Shown piece by piece: positions 18,201-26,829 of a stretch of DNA of 64,000 bases (its first letter is position 1; each line of letters opens with the position of its first letter). The notes under the pieces are model-generated. The model ran no database searches. It was not told where the DNA came from and worked only from the letters and a program-made list of their open reading frames with translations. The stretch is from an uncultured Desulfobulbus sp. GTDB lineage: Bacteria; Desulfobacterota; Desulfobulbia; Desulfobulbales; Desulfobulbaceae. The stretch is from contig NZ_OY762276.1 in assembly GCF_963665445.1 (NCBI RefSeq), positions 2,555,501-2,619,500 of the forward strand, given 5' to 3'. Position numbers and translations under genes: made by a program.

Positions 18201-21060
18201 TCGGACAGGAGCATGCTGATCCGCTCGAGGGGTTCCATTCGAGCAAACCATGGTGGGAGATCAGCAAGCGCCAGAGTGTGCGAACAATCGCATCCAGGCT
18301 GAAAAACGCCTCAAAGGGGAGGCAGGCAAGCGTGAAAAAACCTTGCATCAGGCCCAGGCCGGTCGAACGTGCCGCGGCATCAAGGTGCTGTTGCAGGGAA
18401 ACGTCCGCGGGCTTGAGCATCACATGCCAGGTTGATGCGATCAGAGAGGGGATCAGGATAATGCCCACCACCGTCACGGTCCAGAACCAGGCTATAGGCA
18501 ACACCGTCCACCCCAGCAGCAACAGGAGGGTCAGAGCCGCTGGGACAAGACTGCGCCGCAGATTGTCGCCGATTTTCCAACGGGACAGCATGGAGAGAGG
18601 GTTTCTACGCATTTTCCCGGAAAGGCTGGGAACGACAGGTGTCACCCACTGCGCAACCTGCCAATCGCCTCGAATCCACCGGTGCCGCCGACTGACATCC
18701 TCGCTGTAACGCGACGGGTACTCCTCGTAGAGTTGGACATCGCTCAAAAGGCCGGACCGGGCATAACACCCCTCAAGGAGATCGTGGCTGAGGATGCGGT
18801 TATCGGGAAATCGCCCATCCAGCGCTCGTTCAAAGACATCGACTTCATAAATACCCTTGCCGATGAACGAACCTTCCCCGAACAGGTCCTGATACACATC
18901 GGAAACAGCGCGTGTATAAGGATCTATACCGGAGTCACTGCCGCACAGGCGTGCATACCAGGAGCGGTTGGAGCCGGACATACTTACCGCCACCCGGGGT
19001 TGGAGGATGCCGTAGCCGGAAACGACCCGCTGTTTGTCGGGATCATAACAGGCTCGATTGAGGGGGTGCGCCAAGGCACCAATAAACTGCCGGGCCGAAT
19101 CGCGAGCCAGTTGCGTGTCCGTGTCCAGGGTAATGACGTATTTAATCGTGGACAGAACGTCTATTGCACCGACAATGAGCGAAAAGCGTCCTGTTGTGTC
19201 GATATTGGGCCCGGCGCGCAGCAACCAGTTCAGGTCGGCAAGCTTGCCGCGTTTGCGTTCATACCCCATCCAAATCCGTTCTTGCGCATTCCAGCGGCGG
19301 GGACGATGAAAGAGAAAAAAGGTATTCTCATTCGGATTAGGGTACTTGGTGTTCAATCTTTCGATGCCGTGTCGAGCCATTCGCAACAGTGGTTCGTCTT
19401 CCGGCAGGGTTTCCTCAAGGGCGTCACGAAAATCAGTCAACAGGCCATAATGAAGATGTTGGTCTTGATTGGCCAGGAAACGTACTTCCAGGGCCTCCAT
19501 CAACGCCTCGAGACTGTCCTCGCTGGTGAGCATTGTCGGCACCACCACCAGGGTACGCAATTCCTGTGGGATTCCCTGGGAAAAGTCCATGCGCGGGAGC
19601 GGACGGGGCGTAACCAGTAATGTGACCAGCCAGTTTGCCAGGGCAACGGCCAGATGGCTGCCGGCCAGCACGGAAAGCAGGAGAAATAAACCAAGCATCC
19701 AACTGTGCATGCCTAAGTGCTGGACCTTGGCCACCAAGATCCAGGCCAAGAATGCCGTCAGCAGCAGGATGCCGCCGTTATACAGGGGCAAAGGGAAACG
19801 GCGGCCGATTGCAGCCAACGTCTCCGCCGCGGATTGTCGAACTCCAACCTGTTGCTCGAGTTTCGTTCTTCCCTTGTCGACTAGATAAAAGCCGACATGG
19901 GCTCCGGGGTCGTTGCCATCATGAAAGGAGACGGTTTCACAGGCGAGACGGATGGCTTGAAGCGCCACCTCGTTTTGCGAGCAGGTACATTTTTTGGCAA
20001 TTGATTCCACCTCATGGCGGTAACGATCGCGTGTGGCAAAATCCATTTTGGCGTAGACGTCGCCGGGATCCTGGCGCAGGGTCTGCTCGACGATACTCAT
20101 GGTTTCGACAAAAACACGCCAATCCATTGCTCCCAAAAATCGAAGACTGTTGATGGTATTGCTTATGGAAACCCGATCAGCGGCCTGTTGTTGGTTTTCC
20201 GCCCGCACCAGTTGCTCAATTGTCTGGCCGGACTCGGACAGGCGCTGTTCAATCCAGGTGAGTGGCAGGGCCAGATCCAGGCTTTGCCCCTGGAGGCGGC
20301 GCGCACATTCGGCAACAAAGGCACTGACCAGGTTAGGCTTTGACCGCGCCATATCCGCGATGACCAGAATCAGGCTTTTGGGATCCTTCTCCGCGACCTC
20401 TATCATCTGGTCGGCCCAGGTGTTGGCAAGGTTGCGATGGATTCTGTCGGTGGCCACCCGTGCGGCCACCCGCCGAAGATTTTCGACCAATGCCAAACGA
20501 AGCATGATGGGAATTGCCCAGAGTTCGCCAAAGGTGAGGATGGTGACGGTCTGATAGGCCCTCACGAAACTGCAGAGACTTTCCGGATCGACCAATCCAT
20601 CACCGTGGGCAATCGTTTCCAGGGCAATGTCGTAGACACGAGGGAGTCCGGCGGATTGACCATTGTGCAGGCGCGGCAGTTCGCGGCTATACCCTGTGGG
20701 CAGGTGCCGTTTCGCCGTTTGCATCTGTTCCTCGATCAGATAGAAGTTATCGAGCAGCCATTCCCCTGCTGGAGCTATTCGCCGGTTTGCTTTCACCGCC
20801 TCCGTCAGAAGGACGCGCACTCCCAGCAAAACACCTTCGTTTTCAGCCAACCGCTTGAGAAGGCGATCTTGAGGACGACCGTGCTGCAAGGTGTGGGACA
20901 TTGCCAATGCCTTGCCATGATGCTCCATTTGCTCGGCGCTGAACAATCCTGATCGCAAGGGGGGCTCGTCGGTGGCATAGGACGTCTGCGGCGATTTTTT
21001 ACCGAGGTGTGCTCGCAATGAACGTATAAGATGACGAATAGCCGTAATGCGGATGTTCAT
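12271..21060 (-). CDS. ndvB: cyclic beta-1,2-glucan synthase
   Basis: 2929 aa from the ATG at 21060, chosen because AAGGAG lies 8 nt upstream. Length and layout match NdvB/ChvB: an N-terminal cytoplasmic part; membrane segments near residues 440-500; a GT84 glycosyltransferase domain (ITLDTDTQLARD near 660, then LSHDLLEG and RRHRWIRGDWQ); further membrane segments near 830-870 and 960-1000; and a C-terminal GH94-type phosphorylase half with GSGDWNDGM near 2600. The protein makes protein-linked beta-1,2-glucan from UDP-glucose, controls its length by phosphorolysis and releases cyclic glucan used for osmotic and envelope stress. The frame is intact over 8.8 kb. Confidence 0.93.
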   Translation of the reverse strand: MNIRITAIRHLIRSLRAHLGKKSPQTSYATDEPPLRSGLFSAEQMEHHGKALAMSHTLQHGRPQDRLLKRLAENEGVLLGVRVLLTEAVKANRRIAPAGEWLLDNFYLIEEQMQTAKRHLPTGYSRELPRLHNGQSAGLPRVYDIALETIAHGDGLVDPESLCSFVRAYQTVTILTFGELWAIPIMLRLALVENLRRVAARVATDRIHRNLANTWADQMIEVAEKDPKSLILVIADMARSKPNLVSAFVAECARRLQGQSLDLALPLTWIEQRLSESGQTIEQLVRAENQQQAADRVSISNTINSLRFLGAMDWRVFVETMSIVEQTLRQDPGDVYAKMDFATRDRYRHEVESIAKKCTCSQNEVALQAIRLACETVSFHDGNDPGAHVGFYLVDKGRTKLEQQVGVRQSAAETLAAIGRRFPLPLYNGGILLLTAFLAWILVAKVQHLGMHSWMLGLFLLLSVLAGSHLAVALANWLVTLLVTPRPLPRMDFSQGIPQELRTLVVVPTMLTSEDSLEALMEALEVRFLANQDQHLHYGLLTDFRDALEETLPEDEPLLRMARHGIERLNTKYPNPNENTFFLFHRPRRWNAQERIWMGYERKRGKLADLNWLLRAGPNIDTTGRFSLIVGAIDVLSTIKYVITLDTDTQLARDSARQFIGALAHPLNRACYDPDKQRVVSGYGILQPRVAVSMSGSNRSWYARLCGSDSGIDPYTRAVSDVYQDLFGEGSFIGKGIYEVDVFERALDGRFPDNRILSHDLLEGCYARSGLLSDVQLYEEYPSRYSEDVSRRHRWIRGDWQVAQWVTPVVPSLSGKMRRNPLSMLSRWKIGDNLRRSLVPAALTLLLLLGWTVLPIAWFWTVTVVGIILIPSLIASTWHVMLKPADVSLQQHLDAAARSTGLGLMQGFFTLACLPFEAFFSLDAIVRTLWRLLISHHGLLEWNPSSGSACSCPTTLADSCRTMWIGPVLVAAAVMVLAFLRPSSLWSATPILILWLSSPVVVWWTGRPPAPRQARLFPEQTAFLRSMARKTWVFFETFVGPEDHWLPPDNYQEHPIAVVAHRTSPTNMGLSLLANLSACDFGYITPGTLIERTTKALHTMESLERYRGHFYNWYDTQSLTPLLPLYISSVDSGNLAGHLLVLRQGLIGLADEVILGKRFVEGLEDTLNIALETASTYPPTEARLAVLQQQLAAAIRSQSTDLTVLRLRLVNWETEAEEMLNGGENQGVDTESSLAGWIHAFVRQCREGLDELSLLAPWLEHSSVLHNGLATLPDLTRIPTLRQLAALADHILPSFENRLALRETPDESVWIEPFLVAIKEASRRANERIAELERLAMQVNKMAQMEYDFLFDTSRRLLVIGYNAGDHRQDTSYYDLLASEARFASFVAIAQGALPQETWFALGRLLTTSGCGSVLLSWSGSMFEYLMPLLVMPTYENTLLDQTCRGAVASQIDYGRKFGTPWGVSECGYNAIDAQLNYQYRAFGIPGLGLKRGLAEDLVVAPYATALALMVDPHKACRNLERMAEAGFVGRFGFYEAIDYTPSRLPRGAENVVIRSFMAHHQGMSLLSLAYLLLDRPMQKRFEMEPLFQATLLLLQERIPKATTLFKHSTELATSLENSPAVDTPMRVFNSPDTPNPEVQLLSNGRYHVMVTNAGGGYSRWRDLAVTRWREDSTCDNWGSFCYIRDVDSGTFWSTTYQPVLRQANDFETVFSEERAEFRCRHDEMDAYTEVVVSSEDDVEVRRITLTNRSHKNKTIDVTSYAEVVLAPPASDALHPAFSNLFVQTEIIRQQRAILCTRRPRSVNELTPWLFHLMAVHGAEVGDISYETDRLRFIGRGNTVASPQAISGNADFFTGALSGSEGSVLDPIVAIRYRIMIQPEESVTINLVSGIGETRDDALRLVEKHQDRRLADRVFDLAWTHGQVLLRQFNASEVDAQLYRRLASSIIYTNPTLRAEPSILIKNRRGQSGLWGYAISGDLPIVLLQIEDPANIELVRQLVQAHAYWRLKGLAVDLIIWNEDRAGYRQLLHDQIMGLIAASVESNIIDRPGGIFIRPGDQIAEEDRVLIQTVARAIISDKRGSLAEQIKGRNVMETTAPVLIPTRTHRSEPMPVVPTPRLDLAFFNGLGGFTPDGREYVITTATGQLTPAPWVNVLANRQFGTVVSESGMAYTWGENAHEFRLTPWANDSVCDSTGEALYLRDEERGHFWSPTPLPCRGATPYATRHGFGYSIFEHTERGISSELTVYVALDAAVKFMVLKVRNESGRHRRLSATGYVEWVLGDLRPKSAMHVVTEIDPASGALQARNPYNTEFSNRTAFFAVDDAIRTITGDRTEFLGRNGSLRMPAAMTHIGLSGRVGASLDPCGAIQVAFELAAGQEHEIIFKLGLGQSLEEANNLVNRFRGPIAARTALDLVWQHWKHTLNAVQVDTPDQSVNVLVNGWLPYQIMACRLWARSATYQSGGAIGFRDQLQDVMALIHARPDLVREHLLLCAAHQFPEGDVQHWWHPPLDRGVRTHCSDDYLWLPLAVSFYVHTTGDTGVLDEAIHFVLGRPVKAEEDSYYDLPRTSEETASLYEHCVRAIVHGLTFGEHGLPLIGSGDWNDGMDLVGAQGKGESVWLGFFLYEALERFSPIAQTRGDMAFFERCQEEAMVLRRNIEQHGWDGQWYRRAYFDDGAPLGSSTNPECQIDSIAQSWSILSGAGDPERSRLAMESLNERLVRRQDRLIQLLDPPFDTSELQPGYIKGYVPGVRENGGQYTHAAIWATMAFARLEDSQRAWELFDLINPVHHARSPEESDMYKVEPYVVAADVYAVSPHVGRGGWTWYTGSAAWMYRLLVESLLGLKLEVDVLRFTPCIPVDWQEFNMHYRYRGTLYHITIIHAETVTGKMEVTVDGLEQIDRAIRLIDDHQEHAVEVRIPAPPVNNAPKIDE

Positions 21061-21174
21061 ACAGGAATCTCCTTGGTCCAACCAGCTTTCCGGCCCACCC
21101 AAATAAAAGACGGTATCAGCGTCGTTTCATTGCATGCTCAGTCCACTATTAGAATTTTTCAATATTAAAAGAAT

Positions 21175-21561
21175 TTATGACGAAAAATGGCGCACATTTA
21201 AAATGTGCATCAAGGCGTTATTAACACTGTTGACAAGCGTCTTTTGTCGGAGAGGTTTTATGAGATAATCGACCGCATCCAAGGTGAAACTCGTGCTTAT
21301 CGATTCGTTGCAGGGGTAAGCCGTCATAATGATTACAGGTGTGGTCAGATTATTCCTCGTCACCTCGTGTAAAATGTCGATCCCCCATCCATCCGGCAGG
21401 TGAATATCAGCAAGAATCAGATCAAAATTTTTTTTGCTCATCTGTGACAGGGCACTGTAGTAACATGCTGCGGTGATCACGGAATGGTTCTCCATGGTGA
21501 GAAATCTGTGGAAGCTGTACCTGATAGATTCTTCATCATCGATCACAAGTATGTCAGCCAC
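21175..21561 (-). CDS. single-domain response regulator
   Basis: A CheY-like receiver without an output domain, about 128 aa. A GTG start at 21561 is preferred because AAGGGAG lies 7 nt upstream; a longer frame to 21594 lacks this. Key residues are present: the acidic pair in ILVIDDEES, the phosphorylated Asp in LILADIHLPDG, Thr in VIIMTAYP and Lys in YLIKPL. The receiver closely resembles that of the sigma-54 regulator at 26830 (IDDEESIRYSFHRFL versus IDDEESIRFTFERFL), so both may take phosphate from the same kinase. It lies in the probable glucan operon. Confidence 0.87.
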   Translation of the reverse strand: MADILVIDDEESIRYSFHRFLTMENHSVITAACYYSALSQMSKKNFDLILADIHLPDGWGIDILHEVTRNNLTTPVIIMTAYPCNESISTSFTLDAVDYLIKPLRQKTLVNSVNNALMHILNVRHFSS

Positions 21562-21672
21562 TTTTATTCTCCCTTGAGCCAGATTCTGTAACAAGAAAAT
21601 ATGTACTTATGTGCAGTTGGGCGCGATGCAGGGTATGGGCGGCACAATATTTCCTGCCGCGAGTATTACTCT

Positions 21673-21957
21673 TTAGCTCTTGGTAATCGCTTTTTGAATC
21701 TCGTCTTGCAGTTCAACCCAGGCATTCTCTACCCCCTCTTTAATCTCGTGCCAAACATCCTCATGCGCCTCATCCAGTTGCTTGAGATGCTCCCTGGCAG
21801 CTTCAACCTTCAGCTCAAGCTCCTCAATTCGATTGATATGTCGGGCCCTTTCGCTGGCAGTCAGAGTGATCGGCTCTGCCTTGAATTCAGCAAGTTGTGT
21901 CTGGGCAAGGTCAAGTTCTGCCTGAATTTTCTCTTTGTAGGCTGCTTTCGTGCTCAT
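21673..21957 (-). CDS. coiled-coil stress-response protein (sll1863-like)
   Basis: 94 aa from the ATG at 21957 (GGAGAAGAT just before it). It is almost entirely charged heptads (KEKIQAELDLAQTQLAEF, RIEELELKVEAAREHLKQL) and ends with an amphipathic helix. This resembles small cyanobacterial-type sll1863 stress proteins found beside osmotic or stress genes. First gene after a sigma-54-type promoter and enhancer (22126-22265) and 111 bp before the response regulator gene, so likely the head of the glucan operon. Confidence 0.7.
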   Translation of the reverse strand: MSTKAAYKEKIQAELDLAQTQLAEFKAEPITLTASERARHINRIEELELKVEAAREHLKQLDEAHEDVWHEIKEGVENAWVELQDEIQKAITKS

Positions 21958-22125
21958 ATCTTCTCCCCTGTGTGCATGGTTCATGGCGGTTGTCTTAGAA
22001 TTTTTTCGTGTGGTTCATTTGTCTTTTTGATGAGATTGCCCCTGCCCTGTCCGGCGTTTCGGCTTCCACTTATTGCGGAGGGGTACCGGTCGGACAACGA
22101 TTTGGGGATAATCAACTCTTTCCTA

Positions 22126-22265
22126 ATCAAGAATCGTGCCGATAGGGCGATCGTCCGGATCTGGCTATATTTATTATGTAATTATATATATTTAGATTTA
22201 GTCACGGTGAAGTTTTTCACCTTCAGCGGCAGGAGAAAAAGTGTTGCCCGCAACGGAAACGTTGC
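22126..22265 (-). promoter_or_regulatory. sigma-54-type promoter and enhancer of the stress-protein/glucan operon
   Basis: On the minus strand CGGCAC-N5-TTGAT (22141-22126) matches the -24/-12 pattern. At 22243-22265 lies GTTGCCCGCAACG followed by GAAACGTTGC, the same architecture as the sites at 7482 and 26777, 102 bp upstream of the -24 element. The region 21958-22456 is otherwise gene-free. The promoter points to the gene at 21957. Confidence 0.65.
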
Positions 22266-22456
22266 TCATAATTTATCGAATCAGAAGCAACGTTTCATGA
22301 TCCGTTGCAGGGAGGATGGAAATCTCGCTTCGGTCCGTTGTGATTTGTTTTTTTGGGACAGGTGGTTCGACCGACCGGCAGCCGGGAGGATACCGTTGTC
22401 GTATTCGGGTGCACATATGTAGAGCATCAGAGAGTTTCACATGGGGATCGACGCCA

Positions 22457-24349
22457 TCAAGGGTTGGGTGTGTCTACCGTCAGCATTTTTCTCAATACCT
22501 CTCCCTGCACGCTTTCGTTTTTGGCGAGAAGAAGTGCCAGTTCATCGAGAACAGTGCGCCGTTTGGTAAGAATGGTTCGCACACGTTGATGGGATTGCTC
22601 GACAAGGAGTGAAACCTCTTTATCGATTTGAGCCGCTTTCGCCTCACTGTAATTTTTGCTGGAAGAATAGTTGTCCGGGAAAAACAGGGATTGCCGTGGC
22701 CGTTCATAGCTCACCAGGCCGAGATTCTCGCTCATGCCATATTCCGTGACCATGGCCCTGGCAATATCCGATGCCCGTTGCAGATCGTTCTGGGCCCCGG
22801 TGGATATTTCCTCAAAGACCAGTTCCTCCGCCACTCTGCCGCCTAAGAGTACGGCCAGACGATCGAGCAACTCCGAACGGGTCATCAGATAACGATCTTC
22901 GGTGGGTTGCTGCTGGGTATAACCAAGGGCCGAAATCCCACGGGGAATAATGGATATTTTATGGACATGGTCGGCATGTTCAACAGACTCAGCTACAATC
23001 GCGTGCCCGGATTCATGGATGGCAACAATCTCTTTTTCTTGAGCATTCATCACCCGGTTCTTTTTTTGCAGCCCAGCAACCACCCGGTCGATGGCCTCGT
23101 CAAAATCCGTCGGTTCGACCGCTTCCTTATCATTTCTGGCTGCAAGTAAAGCTGCTTCATTAATGATATTGGCTAGATCGGCACCAACAAACCCCGGCGT
23201 TCGACCCGCAATTTCGCGGAGATCGACCTCGGGCCCTAACATTACATTTTCAGAGTGAATTTTTAAGATAGCTTCCCGGCCATTGATATCCGGTCGGTCC
23301 ACCAGTACCTGCCGGTCGAACCGACCCGGCCGGAGTAAGGCAGGGTCAAGGATCTCGGGTCGATTGGTGGCTGCCATGATAATGACCCCTTTGTTGGTGT
23401 CAAATCCATCCATCTCAACCAGTAATTGATTCAGGGTTTGCTCCCGTTCGTCATGGCCTCCCATCATATTCATCCCCCGTGCTTTCCCCAGGGCATCAAG
23501 CTCATCAATAAATATGATACAGGGTGCCTGAGACGCGGCCTGGGCAAAAAGATCACGCACCCGGGCCGCTCCCACGCCGACAAACATTTCAACAAACTCT
23601 GATCCGTTGATGCTGAAGAAAGGCACCTTGGCCTCTCCGGCAACTGCCCTGGCCAGGAGGGTTTTGCCTGTTCCCGGCGGACCAACGAGAAGCACCCCCT
23701 TGGGTATCCTTCCTCCCAGTTTTTGCGCTTTCTCCGGAGTGCTTAAAAATTCAACCACTTCCTCGAGTTCTTCCTTGGCTTCGTCGATGCCGGCCACATC
23801 CCTAAAACTGACCTTGATCTCACTCTCGGCAAAAATTTTGGCTTTGCTTTTGCCAAAAGACATGGCCCCCATCCCGGGTCCCATCTTTTTTAGGGTGAAG
23901 CGCCAAATCAGGAAAAACAAACCTATGGGAATAATCCAGGAAAGTAGACCGCTGAAAAATTTATTCTGGTACCGGCCCGAATAACGTACTTTGCGCTCAT
24001 CTAACTCCTGCACCAAGCCGGGATCATCGACGCGAATGGTGGTGAAGGCCTTCACTGGGGTTTCTGTAAGCGTTCCGGTGATATTTTCAGGGCCAAGGGT
24101 GAGATCGGCCACTTTGCCATCGGCAAGGTGTTGCTTAAATTGGCTATAGGCTATTGATTCCACCTTTGCCGAAAAAAAATAGGGCTGCAGGTAGAAAAAG
24201 AAAAGGAGGACTCCCAGGAAGAGCCAGAGGTTGAACGGGCCTTTGGGTGACAGGTCATCTCCCTTGCTCTGCGGAGCCCCGCGGTTGAACAAGTTGCGAA
24301 ACTTGTCGGTCAATGAGTCGGGCTGCTTGTTGTTCAAATCTTTCGGCAT
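22457..24349 (-). CDS. ftsH: ATP-dependent membrane zinc protease FtsH
   Basis: 630 aa, normal length. Two N-terminal membrane segments (near 41-59 and 133-150) flank a periplasmic part. An AAA+ domain has Walker A GPPGTGKT near residue 208, Walker [11 protein letters not shown] and the second region of homology [20 protein letters not shown]; a zinc protease domain has HESGHA. It degrades misfolded membrane proteins and regulators. It lies 64 bp after the SPFH pair, the genes whose products (HflK/HflC) normally regulate FtsH, and is probably transcribed with them from the sigma-54-type promoter at 26666-26681. It may be a second, stress-specific FtsH. Confidence 0.95.
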   Translation of the reverse strand: MPKDLNNKQPDSLTDKFRNLFNRGAPQSKGDDLSPKGPFNLWLFLGVLLFFFYLQPYFFSAKVESIAYSQFKQHLADGKVADLTLGPENITGTLTETPVKAFTTIRVDDPGLVQELDERKVRYSGRYQNKFFSGLLSWIIPIGLFFLIWRFTLKKMGPGMGAMSFGKSKAKIFAESEIKVSFRDVAGIDEAKEELEEVVEFLSTPEKAQKLGGRIPKGVLLVGPPGTGKTLLARAVAGEAKVPFFSINGSEFVEMFVGVGAARVRDLFAQAASQAPCIIFIDELDALGKARGMNMMGGHDEREQTLNQLLVEMDGFDTNKGVIIMAATNRPEILDPALLRPGRFDRQVLVDRPDINGREAILKIHSENVMLGPEVDLREIAGRTPGFVGADLANIINEAALLAARNDKEAVEPTDFDEAIDRVVAGLQKKNRVMNAQEKEIVAIHESGHAIVAESVEHADHVHKISIIPRGISALGYTQQQPTEDRYLMTRSELLDRLAVLLGGRVAEELVFEEISTGAQNDLQRASDIARAMVTEYGMSENLGLVSYERPRQSLFFPDNYSSSKNYSEAKAAQIDKEVSLLVEQSHQRVRTILTKRRTVLDELALLLAKNESVQGEVLRKMLTVDTPNP

Positions 24350-24413
24350 GCTATTTTTCCTTTTTTAACATCTCAATCGCAACCGCCTGTCCTGCAAGGT
24401 GGCTGTCCCTCTC

Positions 24414-25442
24414 TCATTTGTTCTGGGAGAGCGATTGCACGCCGATGGTTTCGATCAAACGGTTGATGTCGGTGGTTTTGAGATTCATTCCGCCTTCAGA
24501 GACCGGCAAGAGGATAATTCGTTTGTCCTGCATAGCCTCGGCTATACGAAATTTAACAATGGCTTCGCCTCCCGAACCGGCCAGGGCATTATTCATCTCC
24601 TGAATGCCATTGGCTTCGGCAACGCCTTCGGCATGAATGGCCTGGGCCAAAAGTTTTTGCTGTTCCAGGTAGACATCGGCATCGATCTTGGCCTTGAGAT
24701 ATTCGCCGTCAGCATCGGCCACCATCTTGTTGACCTCTCCCTTGGCTTCTTCCAATTTGCGCTTGTATTCCTCTGTTGCGGCATGCTGCGCTGACTTGTT
24801 TTTCTCCACCTGCTGATCGGCAACTTTTTTATCCTCAATAGCCTTGGTATATTCGGCATTGAAGCGATAATCGTTGGTCAGCACCTTCTCGATAATGATA
24901 CCCATGGGCCCTAAAATCTCCTGCAACGCCTTTCGAACCTTTTCGGACTGGGTTTCCCGAGCGTCCGCCACATAAAAAGCCTCGGTTTTCAATTCGCCGA
25001 AAATGTCCCGAGGTTTACTACGCGCAACAGTCCGTACGATAGCCCCTCCTAAACGTTCATCATTTCGAGCCACATACTGGAGAATATAGGGAGCCTTGAC
25101 CGCATCAATACGATATGCAATGATCACATCGAGACTGATATCGTTGCCATCAATAGTTTTAAACAGCAAATCATCTCTGGTTTTTCGATCTCCTCTTGAT
25201 TTCGAAAAAGTCATTTCCAGGTTTTGCAGCTTGGTGTCGAAAACATTCCAGTCGTTGATAAACGGCAGAAAAAAGTAGGTGCCACCTGGTGGGTAGATGC
25301 GATCTTCAACACCTTTCGGCCCCCAGAAGGCCACTTTGCGGGTTCTGACACCAACTTCTGTCAGGCCGGTTGTATGGGGAGTGCAACCTGTAAATGTAAA
25401 GACGGCCAGCATCAAGACCAGCAAACAGAGCAATCGTTTCAT
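24414..25442 (-). CDS. SPFH-domain lipoprotein, HflC-like
   Basis: 342 aa. An N-terminal signal peptide ends in a lipobox (FTFTGC), unusual because typical HflC has a membrane anchor. An SPFH/band-7 domain follows (residues ~25-210), then a long Lys/Glu-rich coiled coil (~210-270) and a C-terminal oligomerisation part. It overlaps the upstream SPFH gene by 4 nt and precedes ftsH, so the two probably form a ring complex around FtsH. Its location would be a membrane surface via the lipid anchor. Confidence 0.83.
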   Translation of the reverse strand: MKRLLCLLVLMLAVFTFTGCTPHTTGLTEVGVRTRKVAFWGPKGVEDRIYPPGGTYFFLPFINDWNVFDTKLQNLEMTFSKSRGDRKTRDDLLFKTIDGNDISLDVIIAYRIDAVKAPYILQYVARNDERLGGAIVRTVARSKPRDIFGELKTEAFYVADARETQSEKVRKALQEILGPMGIIIEKVLTNDYRFNAEYTKAIEDKKVADQQVEKNKSAQHAATEEYKRKLEEAKGEVNKMVADADGEYLKAKIDADVYLEQQKLLAQAIHAEGVAEANGIQEMNNALAGSGGEAIVKFRIAEAMQDKRIILLPVSEGGMNLKTTDINRLIETIGVQSLSQNK

Positions 25443-26539
25443 GGGGTGCCTCCCTTGTGAAGGTCGAACAGTTGGAGCGTATTCTCCAGATTCAGGGGAT
25501 TGACTCCGTGCGGGCCATCACTGGGCAGGATGATAATATCGAGCCCCCTGTACACATCTGCCATCTTGAGAGCGACCATGCGCTCGGAACCTATCCCTTG
25601 CAAGGCTTCGTTTTTCAGTCGAACCTTCTCTGCCTCTGCGAGTTTGACCTGCAGGTCGGCGGTCGCTTTGATGCTGCGCGCATAGAGGTCTTTTTCGGCT
25701 ATCTTACGTGTGACATAGGCTTTGCCGTTTTCGAGTTCAACAGCGGTGATAACCATGCCTTCCTGGATGATTTTTTTTAACCCGGCCTCTTCTTTGGCCG
25801 CCCGTGCAGCCGACTGGTTGGTGAAGACCATCTGATCCTGGAGTTTCTTTTCCTCGATGTTTTTCTGAATCTCCGGGCTATAGATGAAATAGCGGACCAG
25901 CACCTGGTCCACCTGGATGCCCTTTTCATTCAGCTCACTGTTTAGCCGCATTTTTGCCTCTTCCGCTTTTTGAACCCGCAAGGGGCTGTTGTAAAATTCC
26001 TCCGTTGTTAGCTTTCCCAATGTCTCTTTCAAGGCGGGTTCAGCTTTGGGAATGATACCGTTATCTTCAAAAAGGGTTCCGGGGCCGATGGTTGTGAATA
26101 CCAGGTAGGGGTCTTTGATGTGATAAAGCATGGAAACATCGACATCCACGAAGAAACCGTCCGATGTTTGAATGTGAGCAGCCCGGTCCTTGCGCGCAGC
26201 CAAAGCGGCCGTTTCCGGTGAATTGGTCAATTCCAATACCTGGATTCCCTTGGGGAGCCGATACATTTCTTGAAGCCCAAAAGGGAGAACAAAGCTCAAG
26301 CCTGCATGATACACCTCTTTCTGAACACCACGATTCATTCCTATCCGGATGACTTTGATGCCGAATTCATCCGGCTGTATGTAGACGAAGAGCAGATTGT
26401 AACAAGCAACAGTCAGGGCCAAAACTACAGCGAGAAAGTTCATTCCGACTACCAGACCGCGATTCATCACCGGCAGGCGGAAGAACTCTTTAAACTTGTT
26501 TACAGAAGCAATAAGTGTATCCAGCTGATTGCCGGTCAT
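25439..26539 (-). CDS. SPFH-domain membrane protein, HflK-like
   Basis: 366 aa. One membrane segment lies at about residues 29-53 (GLVVGMNFLAVVLALTVACY). Then comes a band-7 domain with FGIKVIRIGMNRGVQKEVYHAG and a coiled-coil tail rich in Glu/Lys. It is the first gene of the SPFH-SPFH-ftsH set and overlaps the next by 4 nt. Expected to form membrane microdomain rings controlling FtsH access. Transcription from the promoter at 26666-26681 is inferred. Confidence 0.83.
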   Translation of the reverse strand: MTGNQLDTLIASVNKFKEFFRLPVMNRGLVVGMNFLAVVLALTVACYNLLFVYIQPDEFGIKVIRIGMNRGVQKEVYHAGLSFVLPFGLQEMYRLPKGIQVLELTNSPETAALAARKDRAAHIQTSDGFFVDVDVSMLYHIKDPYLVFTTIGPGTLFEDNGIIPKAEPALKETLGKLTTEEFYNSPLRVQKAEEAKMRLNSELNEKGIQVDQVLVRYFIYSPEIQKNIEEKKLQDQMVFTNQSAARAAKEEAGLKKIIQEGMVITAVELENGKAYVTRKIAEKDLYARSIKATADLQVKLAEAEKVRLKNEALQGIGSERMVALKMADVYRGLDIIILPSDGPHGVNPLNLENTLQLFDLHKGGTP

Positions 26540-26665
26540 GGTTTCCTCTCCTCAAAAAGGGTGTTACCCATCAAACGATTGGTCTTCCCAAGTGGAATCT
26601 CTTTGGGAAAAGATGTCCGATGGTGGCCTGTAATCAAAAAACATGAAGTTTGGCAGGGACTATCA

Positions 26666-26799
26666 AGCGATTTTCATGCCGACAGATGATTGGATTTGGA
26701 TATTTATTTATTTTGGAAAATCAGTGCATTGAGATTGAGCAGAGAGGGAATGGCAGAGGTGGGAAGGAAAGAATGCGTTGCGTGCAACGAAAGTGTTGA
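26666..26799 (-). promoter_or_regulatory. sigma-54-type promoter and enhancer of the SPFH-ftsH operon
   Basis: On the minus strand GG (26680-26679), ten bases, then GC (26668-26667) fit the -24/-12 core within CGGCAT-N5-TCGCT. At 26777 begins GTTGCGTGCAACG followed by AAAGTGTTGA, an enhancer 96 bp upstream; a further half-site GCGCAACG is at about 26820. The enhancer differs from that at 7482 by only one or two bases in about 25. The regulator encoded just upstream (26830-28536) is the obvious binder. Confidence 0.65.
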
Positions 26800-26829
26800 T
26801 AGTTATGGTGAGGATTGAGCGCAACGATA

